The position numbers and the translations under genes are program-made. DNA of 37,598 nt from JAHJGG01 sp041658785 (lineage in GTDB: Bacteria; Patescibacteriota; Patescibacteriia; Magasanikbacterales; UBA922), in assembly GCA_041658785.1 (NCBI GenBank), contig JBAZZL010000010.1, forward strand, positions 1 through 37,598, written 5' to 3'. The notes under the pieces are model-generated. The model saw only the letters and a program-made list of their open reading frames with translations. It searched no databases and had not been told where the DNA came from. Shown here piece by piece: positions 8,337-16,563 of the stretch; the first letter of the stretch is position 1; the number at the start of each line of letters is the position of its first letter.

Positions 8337-9083
8337 TTTGACTTTTGGAATGACATTAATTAAGAGGTTGGTAACATTCTCCGCATTCTGTTTAAAGATT
8401 TCCATCACTGCTTCCCATGTTACCGGCTCCTCATCTTCTTTCCAGCAGTCATAGTCGGTTGACATCGCTACGGCGGCGTAGGGGATGCCAGCTTCGTTGG
8501 CCAGAGCCGCTTCCGGCGCGATGCTCATGTTAATCACATCCGCTCCCCAAATTCTAAACATTTTACTTTCCGCTTTGGTGGAGAAGCGCGGTCCTTCAAT
8601 CGTAATCACCGTGCCTTTTTCGTGGTGTTTGAGATTTAGCTCACGGCAGGATGCAATCAACAGTTTTCTTAATTCAGCGGAAAACGGTTCGGCCATGGGG
8701 CAGTGTTTTGGCTGGCGCGGTTCAAATTGTTCGTAGAAGGTTGAAAACCGGTGGCGGGTGAAATCAATAAACTGATCCAGAATAACCAGATCGCCCCGGC
8801 CGATTTCTTCGCGCAAAGAACCGACTGCCGTGGTGGCGAGAATGTGGGTACAGCCCTCCTGTTTGAGAGCGTAGATATTGGCGCGAAAGTTCACTTGCGT
8901 GGGCGGAATAGTATGTTCTCGCCCATGGCGGGAGAGGAGAACGACATCAACGCCTTTTATTCTCCCTGTCTTTAAAGAAGACGAGGGTGCGCCGTATTTA
9001 TTTTCTGTTTTTTTATCCGTGATATTTTCCAGGATATCAGGATTGTCCAACCCTGACCCGCCGATGATTCCGATTTTGGGCAT
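8313..9083 (-). CDS. mtnP: S-methyl-5'-thioadenosine phosphorylase
   Basis: Phosphorolysis of methylthioadenosine to adenine and methylthioribose-1-phosphate. 256 residues from ATG 9081-9083 (MPKIGIIGGSGLD). Seen: the phosphate-binding GGSG, SRHGREHTIPP, ATTAVGSL, IEGPRFSTKAES, NMSIAPEAALANEAG, and STDYDCW. In this family the aspartates of TDYDCW go with 6-aminopurine substrates, unlike the asparagine of guanosine/inosine phosphorylases. The final residues VKCHSERSE are translated from repeat family A, so the native C-terminus was probably replaced. Apt downstream can use the adenine released. Confidence 0.92.
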   Translation of the reverse strand: MPKIGIIGGSGLDNPDILENITDKKTENKYGAPSSSLKTGRIKGVDVVLLSRHGREHTIPPTQVNFRANIYALKQEGCTHILATTAVGSLREEIGRGDLVILDQFIDFTRHRFSTFYEQFEPRQPKHCPMAEPFSAELRKLLIASCRELNLKHHEKGTVITIEGPRFSTKAESKMFRIWGADVINMSIAPEAALANEAGIPYAAVAMSTDYDCWKEDEEPVTWEAVMEIFKQNAENVTNLLINVIPKVKCHSERSE

Positions 9084-9116
9084 ACTATTTATTTGCAAAG
9101 ATAAGAATGATTTGTG

Positions 9117-9141
9117 CTTACGGATAACGGATAATCCTGAT

Positions 9142-9150
<9 letters not shown>
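9117..9150. repeat. Single 34-bp repeat unit at the nadB 3' end
   Basis: A copy of the 34-bp unit seen in tandem at the right end of the window, differing mainly at its right end (CAGATT for CGGATA). It contains the nadB stop codon (9142-9144) and the last residues, so the repeat set where nadB ends. Confidence 0.85.
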
Positions 9151-10770
<1,620 letters not shown>

Positions 10771-10889
10771 ATAGATACGCGCCTGCCCGCCGCAGTCTAG
10801 ACGCAGGCGCGGATTGAACGGATTAAACGAATTTTAACGGATTTTATATTCGTTCTAATTCGTTCAATTCGTTTCATTCGTGTATCTAT
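10771..10889. repeat. Palindromic element filling the nadC-nadB gap
   Basis: The 8-bp ends ATAGATAC (10771-10778) and GTATCTAT (10882-10889) are inverted. Inside are a GC-rich hairpin (GCGCCTGC and GCAGGCGC) and AACGGATTAAACGAATT-like stretches facing TTCGTTCAATTCGTTT. The nadC stop (10886-10888) lies in the right end and nadB starts right at the left end. Confidence 0.8.
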
Positions 10890-11767
10890 CTAACGTTTGT
10901 CGCGTTTAGTTCTAGTGAAATATCCAACGCCCTGGCAGAATGAGTTAACGCCCCGATCGATATTACATCCACTCCGGTTTTGGCATACTCTGCGAGGTTG
11001 AACTCGTTAATCCCGCCCGAGGCCTCAAAAATAATCTGTGAATTTAATTTAGGAATCATTTTTTTGATTTGTTTTGATTTAAAATTATCAAACATAATGG
11101 CATCTGGTTGGTATTTAGAAAATTCAGACGCTTCCTTTGACGTGTTCACTTCTATTTCCCAAAATGAGGGGGAAAGAGGAAAGGGGAAAGAGGAAAGGGG
11201 ACATTGAGATAAATGATTATCCTTTACAAGCACCCAATCGTACAGTCCAAGTCGGTGCGTTCCGCCGCCGCCGACCGCGACCGCTTTTTTGTCCAGCAGT
11301 CCCCACTGGGTTTTGCGGGTGGGACAGATGAGGATTTTGTTTTTTGTTTTTTTAATTAGTTTATTTGTCTGTGTGGCGATGCCGGACAGGCGCTGCAGTA
11401 AATTCAACGCCACTCTTTCGGTTTTCAAAATGTCTTTGATGCCGCCGCTTAGGCTCAAAAATACATCGTCTTTCTTAATCATGTCGCCGTCTTTCTTATG
11501 TCTTATGCCTGTAACCTTATGCCTTCGCAAAAACCACAATGTTTCTTCTATCCCCGCCAGGATGCCGTTTTCTTTGGCGATAATTTGCGCTTTTGTTTTT
11601 TTGTTTTGTTTAATTAACCGGTTGGTGGTGAGGTCGCCTTTGCTATCCAGATCTTCCCGCAACATAAAATCGGTCAAAGTTTTTAGCTGGCGCAGATACT
11701 TTGGATTTTTTATGGTTAGCTTTGATTTTTGGTTGAAGTACTTTTGGATTTTTTGATGTTTGGTCAT
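10886..11767 (-). CDS. nadC: Nicotinate-nucleotide diphosphorylase (quinolinate phosphoribosyltransferase)
   Basis: Quinolinate + PRPP to nicotinate mononucleotide, CO2 and PPi. 293 residues, typical length. Seen: REDLDSKGDLTT, AKENGILAG, ERVALNLLQRLSGIAT, the signature CPTRKTQWGLLDKKAVAVGGG-type motif, HRLGLYDWVLVKDNH, MFDNF, FEASGGI, and VDVISIGALTHS. The helix that normally follows KDNH is replaced by CPLSSFPFPLSP, encoded by a heptanucleotide repeat (11167-11201). Overall length is conserved, so this looks like replacement rather than pure insertion. Start ATG 11765-11767. Confidence 0.95.
   Translation of the reverse strand: MTKHQKIQKYFNQKSKLTIKNPKYLRQLKTLTDFMLREDLDSKGDLTTNRLIKQNKKTKAQIIAKENGILAGIEETLWFLRRHKVTGIRHKKDGDMIKKDDVFLSLSGGIKDILKTERVALNLLQRLSGIATQTNKLIKKTKNKILICPTRKTQWGLLDKKAVAVGGGGTHRLGLYDWVLVKDNHLSQCPLSSFPFPLSPSFWEIEVNTSKEASEFSKYQPDAIMFDNFKSKQIKKMIPKLNSQIIFEASGGINEFNLAEYAKTGVDVISIGALTHSARALDISLELNATNVR
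11167..11201. repeat. Heptanucleotide repeat AAAGAGG/AAAGGGG inside nadC
   Basis: About five imperfect 7-bp units, coding for PLSSFPFPLSP in frame; same unit as at 6433-6467 in tsaD. Confidence 0.9.
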
Positions 11768-11774
11768 TTTAAAA

Positions 11775-11873
11775 ATTATCTTGGTAAATCCTGGTAATCT
11801 TGGAAATCTGTGGCCTATTTAACGATCGCTAGATAGCACACAGATTACCATGATTTCCAGGATTATCCATGAT
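11775..11873. repeat. Palindromic element family B, copy 1
   Basis: Fills the nadA-nadC gap and ends at the base before the nadA stop codon. Long imperfect inverted repeat (ATCTTGGTAAATCCTGG and CCAGGATTATCCATGAT; AAATCTGTG and CACAGATT) around the core AACGATCGCTAGATAG. Confidence 0.85.
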
Positions 11874-12866
11874 TTATATATTCAACATTTTATTAACAAC
11901 TAGATTGGCTTTTTTTATTATCTCTTCTGGAATTTTTACAATCTGGTCCTCGCGCGGATTTTTTAACGCGGTTAAAATATCTTCCAGCTTGATTTTTTTC
12001 ATGTACGGGCACAGATTGCACGCGCCGACGATGTTTTTATTTTTAAATTCCGTTTTTATTCTGTCCGTGATGCCGCACTCGGTAATTAGCATAACGTTTT
12101 TGGCATTGGTATTTTTTACATACTCCAAAATATCATTGGTGCTGCCGGCGAGGTCGGCCAAGCCCACTACGGCCGGGTTGCATTCGGTGTGGACTAGTAT
12201 TTTGGCATCAGGGTATTGCTGGCGCACCTTGATAATACTCTCGGCGTTAAATTCCTCGTGTACAACACAGGCGCCGTCCCAGAGGATTAGTTTTTTAGTT
12301 ATAAGTTTTTGCAAATTTTGCCCCATCAGTTTATCCGGCACAAAAATTATTTCTTCTTCCGGCAGAGATTCAATCACCTTTAGCGCGTTGGCCGAGGTGC
12401 AGCAGACATCGGCTTCGGCTTTTACTTCGGCGTAAGTATTGATATAGCAGACAACCGGAGCGTTGGGATGTTGTTTTTTGAGATTTTTTACGTCAGCCGC
12501 GGTAATGGATTCGGCGAGCGAACAGCCGGAAATCACCGGAACCAAAACTTCTTTATCGGGATTTAGGATCTTCGCGGTTTCACCCATGAAATAGACCGAG
12601 CAGAAAATTATTTTATCTGCGTTGCTTTGCGCCGCGATTTGGGAGAGGCCGTAAGAATCGCCGATGTGATCCGCCACGCCGTACATAATGTCGGGCGTTT
12701 GGTAAGAGTGGGCGAGGATGACGGCGTTTTGCTGTTTTTTCAGTTCATTGATTTCCAAAGTAAGCGGAGCGATAGCGCCGCACCGCTCTTCGGTCCAGCA
12801 GGTTCGCCGCAGCTTTTCGTACAAGCGCGTGGTTTCTTTTTGGAGTTGTTCACTCGTCGGTTTCAT
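11874..12866 (-). CDS. nadA: Quinolinate synthase
   Basis: [4Fe-4S] enzyme condensing iminoaspartate with dihydroxyacetone phosphate to quinolinate. 330 residues from ATG 12864-12866 (MKPTSEQLQKET); the seven codons upstream are repeat sequence. Seen: AVILAHSYQTPDI, GDSYGLSQIAA, FMGETAKILNPDK, GCSLAESI, CYINTYAEVKA, CCTSANA, GACVVHEEF, ILVHTECNP, AGSTNDILEY, and CNLCPYMKK. Cluster ligands are probably the cysteines in SGCSL, GACVVHE and NLCPYM, by analogy to E. coli NadA. It is flanked on both sides by family B palindromes. Confidence 0.96.
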   Translation of the reverse strand: MKPTSEQLQKETTRLYEKLRRTCWTEERCGAIAPLTLEINELKKQQNAVILAHSYQTPDIMYGVADHIGDSYGLSQIAAQSNADKIIFCSVYFMGETAKILNPDKEVLVPVISGCSLAESITAADVKNLKKQHPNAPVVCYINTYAEVKAEADVCCTSANALKVIESLPEEEIIFVPDKLMGQNLQKLITKKLILWDGACVVHEEFNAESIIKVRQQYPDAKILVHTECNPAVVGLADLAGSTNDILEYVKNTNAKNVMLITECGITDRIKTEFKNKNIVGACNLCPYMKKIKLEDILTALKNPREDQIVKIPEEIIKKANLVVNKMLNI

Positions 12867-12869
12867 ATC

Positions 12870-12960
12870 GTTATCTTGGTAAATCATGGCAATCTTGGAA
12901 ATCTGTGGCCTATCTAACGATCGCTAGATAGCACACAGATTTCCAGGATTGCCATGATTG
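12870..12960. repeat. Palindromic element family B, copy 2
   Basis: Second copy, in the nadM-nadA gap, with the same core AACGATCGCTAGATAG and arms (CTTGGTAAATCATGGCAAT facing ATTGCCATGAT). It ends 7 bases before the nadM stop. Confidence 0.85.
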
Positions 12961-12967
12961 TCAATGA

Positions 12968-13435
12968 TTATTGAGCGATTGTGTTTGTGATTGATTTGGG
13001 AATAAACTTTTTCCATTCCGGATGGTTTTCTTTTATCATTTTTCTTAATTTTGTGCCGGAAATATCGTATTTGAATTCCACCGGCTTTACCTCGCATTCC
13101 GCCTGTTTAAATAATTTAGTTACTCGGGAATTACCCGAATAAACCAGATCAAAATCCCCGACTATTTCTTTTACATGGCTTACCCAGAATTGGTCGTCAT
13201 GAATATCAGGTACGGCATAAATTTGACAGGGTTTTTTAATTTCATTTTTAATGGCAATCTCAATCATTTCCTTTCTTTTTTCAAAAGTAAGAGGATTGTC
13301 TTCGGTCCCGTGATACTGCGAACTGCCGATACCTATAAGTATCTTAGCTATTTCCGGCGTTTTGTCAATGTCTGCCAAGACAGACAGATGGCCGAGGTGA
13401 AAGGGTTGGAAGCGGCCGATGAAGAGTGCTTTCAT
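12968..13435 (-). CDS. nadM: Nicotinamide-nucleotide adenylyltransferase, archaeal NadM type
   Basis: Joins (nicotinamide or nicotinate) mononucleotide to AMP from ATP. 155 residues, compact nucleotidyltransferase fold. The N-terminal GRFQPFHLGHL contains the (H/T)xGH site; IGIGSSQYHGTEDNPLTFEKR and the C-terminal ISGTKLRKMI (ISGTxxR motif) fit the archaeal-type NadM (COG1056) rather than bacterial NadD. It sits between nadE and nadA in a NAD operon with no NadD in the window. Start ATG 13433-13435 is clear. Archaeal NadM enzymes differ in preference for NMN and NaMN, so the order of the last two NAD steps is open. Confidence 0.88.
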   Translation of the reverse strand: MKALFIGRFQPFHLGHLSVLADIDKTPEIAKILIGIGSSQYHGTEDNPLTFEKRKEMIEIAIKNEIKKPCQIYAVPDIHDDQFWVSHVKEIVGDFDLVYSGNSRVTKLFKQAECEVKPVEFKYDISGTKLRKMIKENHPEWKKFIPKSITNTIAQ

Positions 13436-13440
13436 GCGAA

Positions 13441-13468
13441 AGATTAAAGATTAAAGATTAAAGATTAA
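13441..13468. repeat. Heptanucleotide repeat AGATTAA x4
   Basis: Four 7-bp units in the nadE-nadM gap, followed by an inverted version (ATCTTCAATCTTCATTCTTTAATCTT) which encodes the last residues of nadE (CKIKE). Confidence 0.9.
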
Positions 13469-13480
13469 AATCTTCAATCT

Positions 13481-14245
13481 TCATTCTTTAATCTTACAAA
13501 TTGGCGGTAGCGATCGTTTATGTTCTGAATTATTAATAAGTTTTTGGACAAGCGCGACTTCTTTTTGATCAAATTCATTCAAATCAATTCCTTTCTCAAT
13601 CGCCCTTAAAATCGCGTCAAGTTTTTCATACGTAATGCCCAGTTCGCCCTCGTCCGTCTGCCCTTCCCACAGTCCGGCCGTGGGCGGGGCGTCAATGATT
13701 TCTTGGGGTACACCGAGATGTTTCGCCAGTTCTCTCACTTCGGTTTTATACAAATCGCCAATCGGCAAAACGTCCACGCCAGCGTCGCCGTATTTGGTAA
13801 AATAGCCGGTCATAATTTCGGTTTTGTTGCCGGTGCCGAGGACGACACCATTTAGCTCGTTAGCTTTACCATACAGTATGGACATGCGGATGCGGGCTTT
13901 GAGGTTGCCGAGGGATTTTTTGGCGGTGAACAGGTCGGTGTTTTGTTGGTAACTTTCGATAATGGGATCAAGATTAAAGATTAAAGATTGAAGATTGAAG
14001 ATTGTTGTGATTTGTTTTGCTCTTTTAATTTCATCTTCTGTATTACTGGAAGAGGGGAGTATCAAGGCGCGGATTTTTTCTTTTCCCAGAGCTTCGGTAG
14101 CTAACCAAGCTACGACCGAAGAGTCCAGCCCGCCGGAGAGGCCGATAACGGCCGGCTTGTCGCCGACTTGGGTTTGGATAAAGGAAGTGATCTGGTTTTT
14201 AGTTAAAACACAGTCCATATTAGCTATTTTAGAGTTTGCTTTCAT
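13481..14245 (-). CDS. nadE: NH3-dependent NAD synthetase
   Basis: ATP-dependent amidation of NaAD (or of NaMN in some lineages). 254 residues from ATG 14243-14245; ATG 14216-14218 (MDCVLTKN) is an alternative, and neither has a clear ribosome site. Seen: the PP-loop VIGLSGGLDSSVV, NLKARIRMSILY, VLGTGNKTE, GYFTKYGDAGVDVLPIGDLYKTEV, and APPTAGLWEGQTDE. There is no N-terminal glutaminase domain, so ammonia is the donor. Heptamer repeats encode the internal IFNLQSLIFNL and the C-terminal CKIKE. First gene of the leftward block, divergent from tRNA-Glu. Confidence 0.95.
   Translation of the reverse strand: MKANSKIANMDCVLTKNQITSFIQTQVGDKPAVIGLSGGLDSSVVAWLATEALGKEKIRALILPSSSNTEDEIKRAKQITTIFNLQSLIFNLDPIIESYQQNTDLFTAKKSLGNLKARIRMSILYGKANELNGVVLGTGNKTEIMTGYFTKYGDAGVDVLPIGDLYKTEVRELAKHLGVPQEIIDAPPTAGLWEGQTDEGELGITYEKLDAILRAIEKGIDLNEFDQKEVALVQKLINNSEHKRSLPPICKIKE
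13971..14005. repeat. Heptanucleotide repeat AGATTAA/AGATTGA inside nadE
   Basis: Five 7-bp units (two AGATTAA, two AGATTGA, one AGATTGT), read in frame as the hydrophobic segment IFNLQSLIFNL. Confidence 0.9.
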
Positions 14246-14274
14246 TCTAACGCAAAATGGGAGATAAATCAACC

Positions 14275-14303
14275 TTGACAGGGCTGTCTAATTTAGTTAT
14301 AAT
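14275..14303 (+). promoter_or_regulatory. Consensus sigma-70 promoter for tRNA-Glu
   Basis: Perfect TTGACA (14275-14280), 17-base spacer, perfect TATAAT (14298-14303), 37 bases before the tRNA. Confidence 0.88.
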
Positions 14304-14340
14304 GTTGCTGATTTTGAGGCGCTATCGTTCCGCCTGCAAT

Positions 14341-14412
14341 GGCGCTATCGTCTAATGGTTAGGACACCAGGTTTTCATCCTGGTAATCGGGGTTCGATTC
14401 CCCGTAGCGCTA
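14341..14412 (+). tRNA. tRNA-Glu (UUC)
   Basis: 72-base cloverleaf. The acceptor stem GGCGCTA pairs with TAGCGCT (first pair G-U). The D arm is TCTAATGGTTAGGA. The anticodon stem CCAGG/CCTGG encloses TTTTCAT, giving anticodon TTC. The T arm CGGGG-TTCGATT-CCCCG is canonical. Discriminator A; CCA is not encoded (the genome reads ACAATT), so it must be added. The string GGCGCTATCGT also occurs just upstream at 14317, a short duplication of the tRNA start. Confidence 0.95.
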
Positions 14413-14426
14413 CAATTAACAAATAG

Positions 14427-14582
14427 GGAAAAAGGAGACGAAAATGCAAATAATGCGGCCATACATTTCTAGGTAAAAAAGTGTGGCAAAAAAAGAAAGC
14501 TAGAATTTTAGAAATGTATGTTTTAGATCGTTCTACCCACCGTTGTATTGCAACTAGGGTTGGTTATTCTAATGTACTTTGA
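14427..14582 (+). pseudogene. Transposase N-terminal remnant (zinc ribbon plus HTH)
   Basis: Too short for an ordinary ORF call. Reading the frame of 14481 gives RRRKCK, a TAA at 14451-14453, then CGHTFLGKKVWQKKKARI and LEMYVLDRSTHRCIATRVGYSNVL. The C-x-stop-C-GHTF pattern is a CxxC zinc ribbon with one codon turned into a stop, followed by a helix-turn-helix-like segment. That combination is typical of the N-terminus of several IS transposases; I cannot name the family. The frame is cut at 14577 by the left end of a MITE-like element. Confidence 0.55.
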
Positions 14583-14749
14583 ATTACGAAACAGGCGTAA
14601 ACTGTCATTCCCGTCCGCCAGCTGGCGGAGGAATCCAGTCGCAAGGTGAATCTGGCTCGATTGCTGGATTCCCGCCGGAGTTTATCCTCGCGCAGGCGGG
14701 GGCGGGAATGACAATTTGATGACAGTTTTAAGAGTTTCGTAATTCAAAG
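14577..14749. repeat. MITE-like element with 16-bp terminal inverted repeats
   Basis: CTTTGAATTACGAAAC (14577-14592) is exactly inverted at 14734-14749. A second inverted layer is AAACTGTCAT facing ATGACAGTTT. Inside is a family A-like palindrome (TGTCATTCCCG ... CGGGAATGACA, with GGAATCCAG facing CTGGATTCC). It interrupts the transposase remnant. No coding sequence inside. Confidence 0.85.
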
Positions 14750-14762
14750 GAATTGGTAAATC

Positions 14763-14790
14763 TTGACGGAATAATCACGGGTGGTAACAA
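14763..14790 (+). promoter_or_regulatory. Possible promoter for the GHKL gene
   Basis: TTGACG (14763-14768), 16-base spacer, TAACAA (14785-14790). An AGAGG lies 10 bases before ATG 14811. The match at the -10 is only fair. Confidence 0.35.
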
Positions 14791-14810
14791 TACCAAAGAG
14801 GCAGATAAAT

Positions 14811-16388
14811 ATGTCCAATGAAACCAGAATAAATCTAAAACATTTACTGGAAGATATCCGCGACAGTTACTCATCGCCAATAGAAGAGGTGATTATTACC
14901 GAACTCGCGGCCAACTCTCTGGATTCTGGCGCTACCCGCGTGGATTTTATCGTTGATTATGGCATGCAGTCGCTAACTTGTCTAGACAATGGCCGCGGCA
15001 TGACGCGGGCGCAATTTAGAGAATACCACAATATCGCGTCTTCCAGCAAAATCCGCGGACAAGGCATCGGTTTTGCCGGCGTGGGCGCGAAACTCGCATT
15101 GCTTTTGGCCAGCGAGGTGATTACCGAAACCAAAGGTCCGCATGGCGGCAGGTGCGCGTCGCTTTGGAAGCTCGCGAGTCCGCACAAAGCGCCATGGAAA
15201 TACCGGCCTTCCACTGATATAATCAAGCATCGGCGCGGCACCAGCGTCAGCGTGTTTTTGACAGCGCGCCAGACCAAACTTTTGGATGAAAAATTTATCG
15301 CCGAAGCCATTGTCAAACATTTTTATTCTTTGCTTAACCGCGAGTTGCACGAAAAAATTTTACGCTATCTATATAAGAAGGGCGTGGAATTTTACGTCAA
15401 CGGCCGGCTGGTGGCTTTGCCAGAAGATGTTAAGCGTCACAACGATCAATGGTTTGAAATAAAACTCGGCAAACAGAGGCGGCCGGTCGGATTCGGCTTT
15501 TTGGCTTTGAAAGACGCGTCCGCCGGCTGGTTGGATAAAATAACCGGCGGCAAACCCGCGCCGCTTTCTTTGAGTTCCGGGCTGACGATTTCCACGTACG
15601 GCAAGGTGATCAAGTCCGGATGGGAGTGGGTGGGCATCGCGCCAAAATCCCCTTATCAATTAGTTGGCATCGTGGAAGTGCCGGCAATGTCCGAACTTTT
15701 AACCACTAATAAGGATAATTTTTTGAGCGACTCGGCCAGTTTAAAAAAATATTACCGTTATCGCAAAGCGATTCAAGCGGCGATTCTGCCGACATTGAAA
15801 TATTTCGGTGAAGACAGACAAATGGCGGAAGCCAAACCGCCGCAGGCCTACATGAAGCCGCTCTCGCGCCAGATAGAGGGGGCATTGGACGCGCTCGTTG
15901 TGGATTTTCCAGAGCTTGCCTCGGTTATCGCCTCACGGAGCGCCAAGGTTAATGCCAGCGAAGCGGAAAAAAATCGGGCAGATGGCAAAACTTATAACCT
16001 GCCAAAGTTGCGGCTTGAAGCGGTAAGCGCTGACGCGGTTGGACCAAAACAAGGAGAAAAAAAACCTCACTTGAAAACAGAACCCGACGAAAGCGGAGAA
16101 TATAAAAAACGAGTCAAGAAACCCGGGTTAAAAATCGCCTTGGAGCCGTTTTCGGGCGAGGGCGAGCGTGATTTGCTGGGGCGGGTAGTGGAGGACACGG
16201 TGTATATAAACACCGGTCATCCGTCTTGGCCGCACGCCGTCTCCCAGCGTTGGGAAGAATATCACGTTGTTATCACCGTCGCTTTGATCCTCTACGATTT
16301 TGTGGAGGCCGGCGGCGCTCCACAGGAGTTTGTCGGCAAATTTTTGCGCGAGCTTAGCGAACAGCAGAAATCGAGAACGTTGTTTTAG
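14811..16388 (+). CDS. GHKL-family ATPase (HSP90/MutL/MORC-like), role unknown
   Basis: 525 residues from ATG 14811; a GTG ten codons upstream is less likely. The N-terminal ATPase fold has all Bergerat motifs: N-box ELAANSLDSGAT (E31, N35, D38), G1 DNGRGM (59-64), G2 GQGIGFAGVGAKLAL (83-97), and a GTSVSV strand near 147. The middle (about 165-350) resembles the transducer domain of MutL/HSP90/MORC-type enzymes. After a charged linker (about 370-435) there is a C-terminal helical segment (VYINTGHPSWPHAV, RWEEYHVVITVALILYDF). No MutL endonuclease motif, histidine-kinase domain or topoisomerase domain is visible. It stands alone, so the partner is unknown. Confidence 0.85.
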   Translation: MSNETRINLKHLLEDIRDSYSSPIEEVIITELAANSLDSGATRVDFIVDYGMQSLTCLDNGRGMTRAQFREYHNIASSSKIRGQGIGFAGVGAKLALLLASEVITETKGPHGGRCASLWKLASPHKAPWKYRPSTDIIKHRRGTSVSVFLTARQTKLLDEKFIAEAIVKHFYSLLNRELHEKILRYLYKKGVEFYVNGRLVALPEDVKRHNDQWFEIKLGKQRRPVGFGFLALKDASAGWLDKITGGKPAPLSLSSGLTISTYGKVIKSGWEWVGIAPKSPYQLVGIVEVPAMSELLTTNKDNFLSDSASLKKYYRYRKAIQAAILPTLKYFGEDRQMAEAKPPQAYMKPLSRQIEGALDALVVDFPELASVIASRSAKVNASEAEKNRADGKTYNLPKLRLEAVSADAVGPKQGEKKPHLKTEPDESGEYKKRVKKPGLKIALEPFSGEGERDLLGRVVEDTVYINTGHPSWPHAVSQRWEEYHVVITVALILYDFVEAGGAPQEFVGKFLRELSEQQKSRTLF

Positions 16389-16446
16389 CTGGTAGAGCGG
16401 TATGGTGGTTGTATTTGTTTTTGATAGTGTTAATCATGCCAAAGTG

Positions 16447-16455
16447 TGGTATAAT
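16447..16455 (+). promoter_or_regulatory. Extended -10 promoter for the secreted coiled-coil gene
   Basis: TGGTATAAT, an extended -10 with perfect TATAAT at 16450-16455 and no good -35 at standard spacing. A small hairpin (GGCGG 16520-16524, CCGCC 16531-16535) lies in the leader. Confidence 0.55.
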
Positions 16456-16563
16456 AATGCCAGCGTCTTTTTAAGAATGACAATTGGAGAAACCCCAAAT
16501 GAGTTCATAATAATATCAAGGCGGCAACATCCGCCAAAAGTTTATTTTTAATCTAGTTGAAAT

